This document shows, piece after piece, positions 63,940 to 64,000 of a stretch of 64,000 bases of DNA. A program made the position numbers and the translations under genes. The DNA lies in contig OZ248348.1 of assembly GCA_965234545.1 (NCBI GenBank), forward strand, positions 1,612,001 through 1,676,000, in the 5' to 3' direction. How positions within the stretch are numbered: position 1 is the stretch's first letter; every line of letters starts with the position of its first letter. A model generated the notes under the pieces. The model was not told the origin of the DNA. It searched no databases and saw only the letters and a list, made by a program, of their open reading frames with translations. This stretch comes from Methylotenera sp965234545 (lineage in GTDB: Bacteria; Pseudomonadota; Gammaproteobacteria; Burkholderiales; Methylophilaceae).

Positions 63940-64000
63940 ATGGATAATAAATACGGTTTAGGTAGCACTAAAGTTGCTACAGAGCATCACGAAACACACC
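63940..64000 (+). CDS. Start of an unknown gene, truncated by the window end
   Basis: ATG 63940 follows GGAGATAGCC, a good ribosome site. Only the first 20 residues are visible (MDNKYGLGSTKVATEHHETH). They are polar with no signal peptide; I do not recognise the family. Confidence 0.6.
   Translation, partial: MDNKYGLGSTKVATEHHETH

Overview
The window looks like chromosome of a methylotrophic betaproteobacterium, most likely family Methylophilaceae (Methylotenera/Methylophilus type). The grounds are a lanthanide-type PQQ methanol dehydrogenase (XoxF) with XoxJ and XoxG-type partners, an NAD-dependent formate dehydrogenase operon beside molybdenum-cofactor genes, and gene order typical of beta/gammaproteobacteria around mraZ, rnpB and rsmI. 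No insertion sequence, prophage, CRISPR array, tRNA or rRNA gene was seen. Genus and species cannot be fixed from the sequence alone.

Layout. 1-13.6 kb: the dcw division and cell-wall cluster, all on the minus strand, read mraZ-rsmH-ftsL-ftsI-murE-murF-mraY-murD-ftsW-murG-murC-murB. Most junctions are ATGA overlaps, and a three-repeat MraZ operator lies upstream. 13.85-14.26 kb: RNase P RNA (rnpB). 14.4-16.8 kb: a low-GC fused restriction/DNA-methyltransferase gene that looks inserted. 16.9-24.2 kb: pyrC, rsmI, yraN, a dolP-like lipoprotein, trxA, rho, rpmE2 and a GT83-like membrane glycosyltransferase. 24.2-30.3 kb: formate dehydrogenase fdsGBA-fdhD-fdsD on the minus strand, divergent from moaA-mobA-moeA (30.4-33.3 kb), which supply its cofactor. 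33.4-38.8 kb: a TonB, an orphan histidine kinase, a Bcp peroxiredoxin, a PIN-PhoH ATPase and LplT. 38.8-44.8 kb: the methanol oxidation block (type II NADH dehydrogenase, two paralogous cytochromes c, XoxJ, XoxF). 45.0-49.1 kb: pip, a YihY/BrkB-cNMP fusion, a TPR-oxygenase protein and a small membrane protein. 49.3-56.5 kb: a compact seven-gene type IV filament-like (MSHA/T2SS-like) operon ending in two pseudopilins that share an LPCP motif. 56.5-64.0 kb: moeB/thiF, valS, tusA, a rhodanese, a tiny basic protein, an MFS transporter, a cupin, a Sua5-type tsaC and the start of an unknown gene.

How it fits together. Methanol is oxidised in the periplasm by XoxF, with electrons leaving through the cytochromes. 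Formate is finally oxidised by the molybdenum/tungsten FDH, whose cofactor needs MoaA, MobA, MoeA, MoeB and FdhD, all encoded here. The least explained parts are the reduced filament/secretion operon, the xoxF upstream region (array of TTACAATT half-sites, a good sigma70 promoter, and a leader with two mutually exclusive helices), and the soluble/lipid-anchored cytochrome pair.
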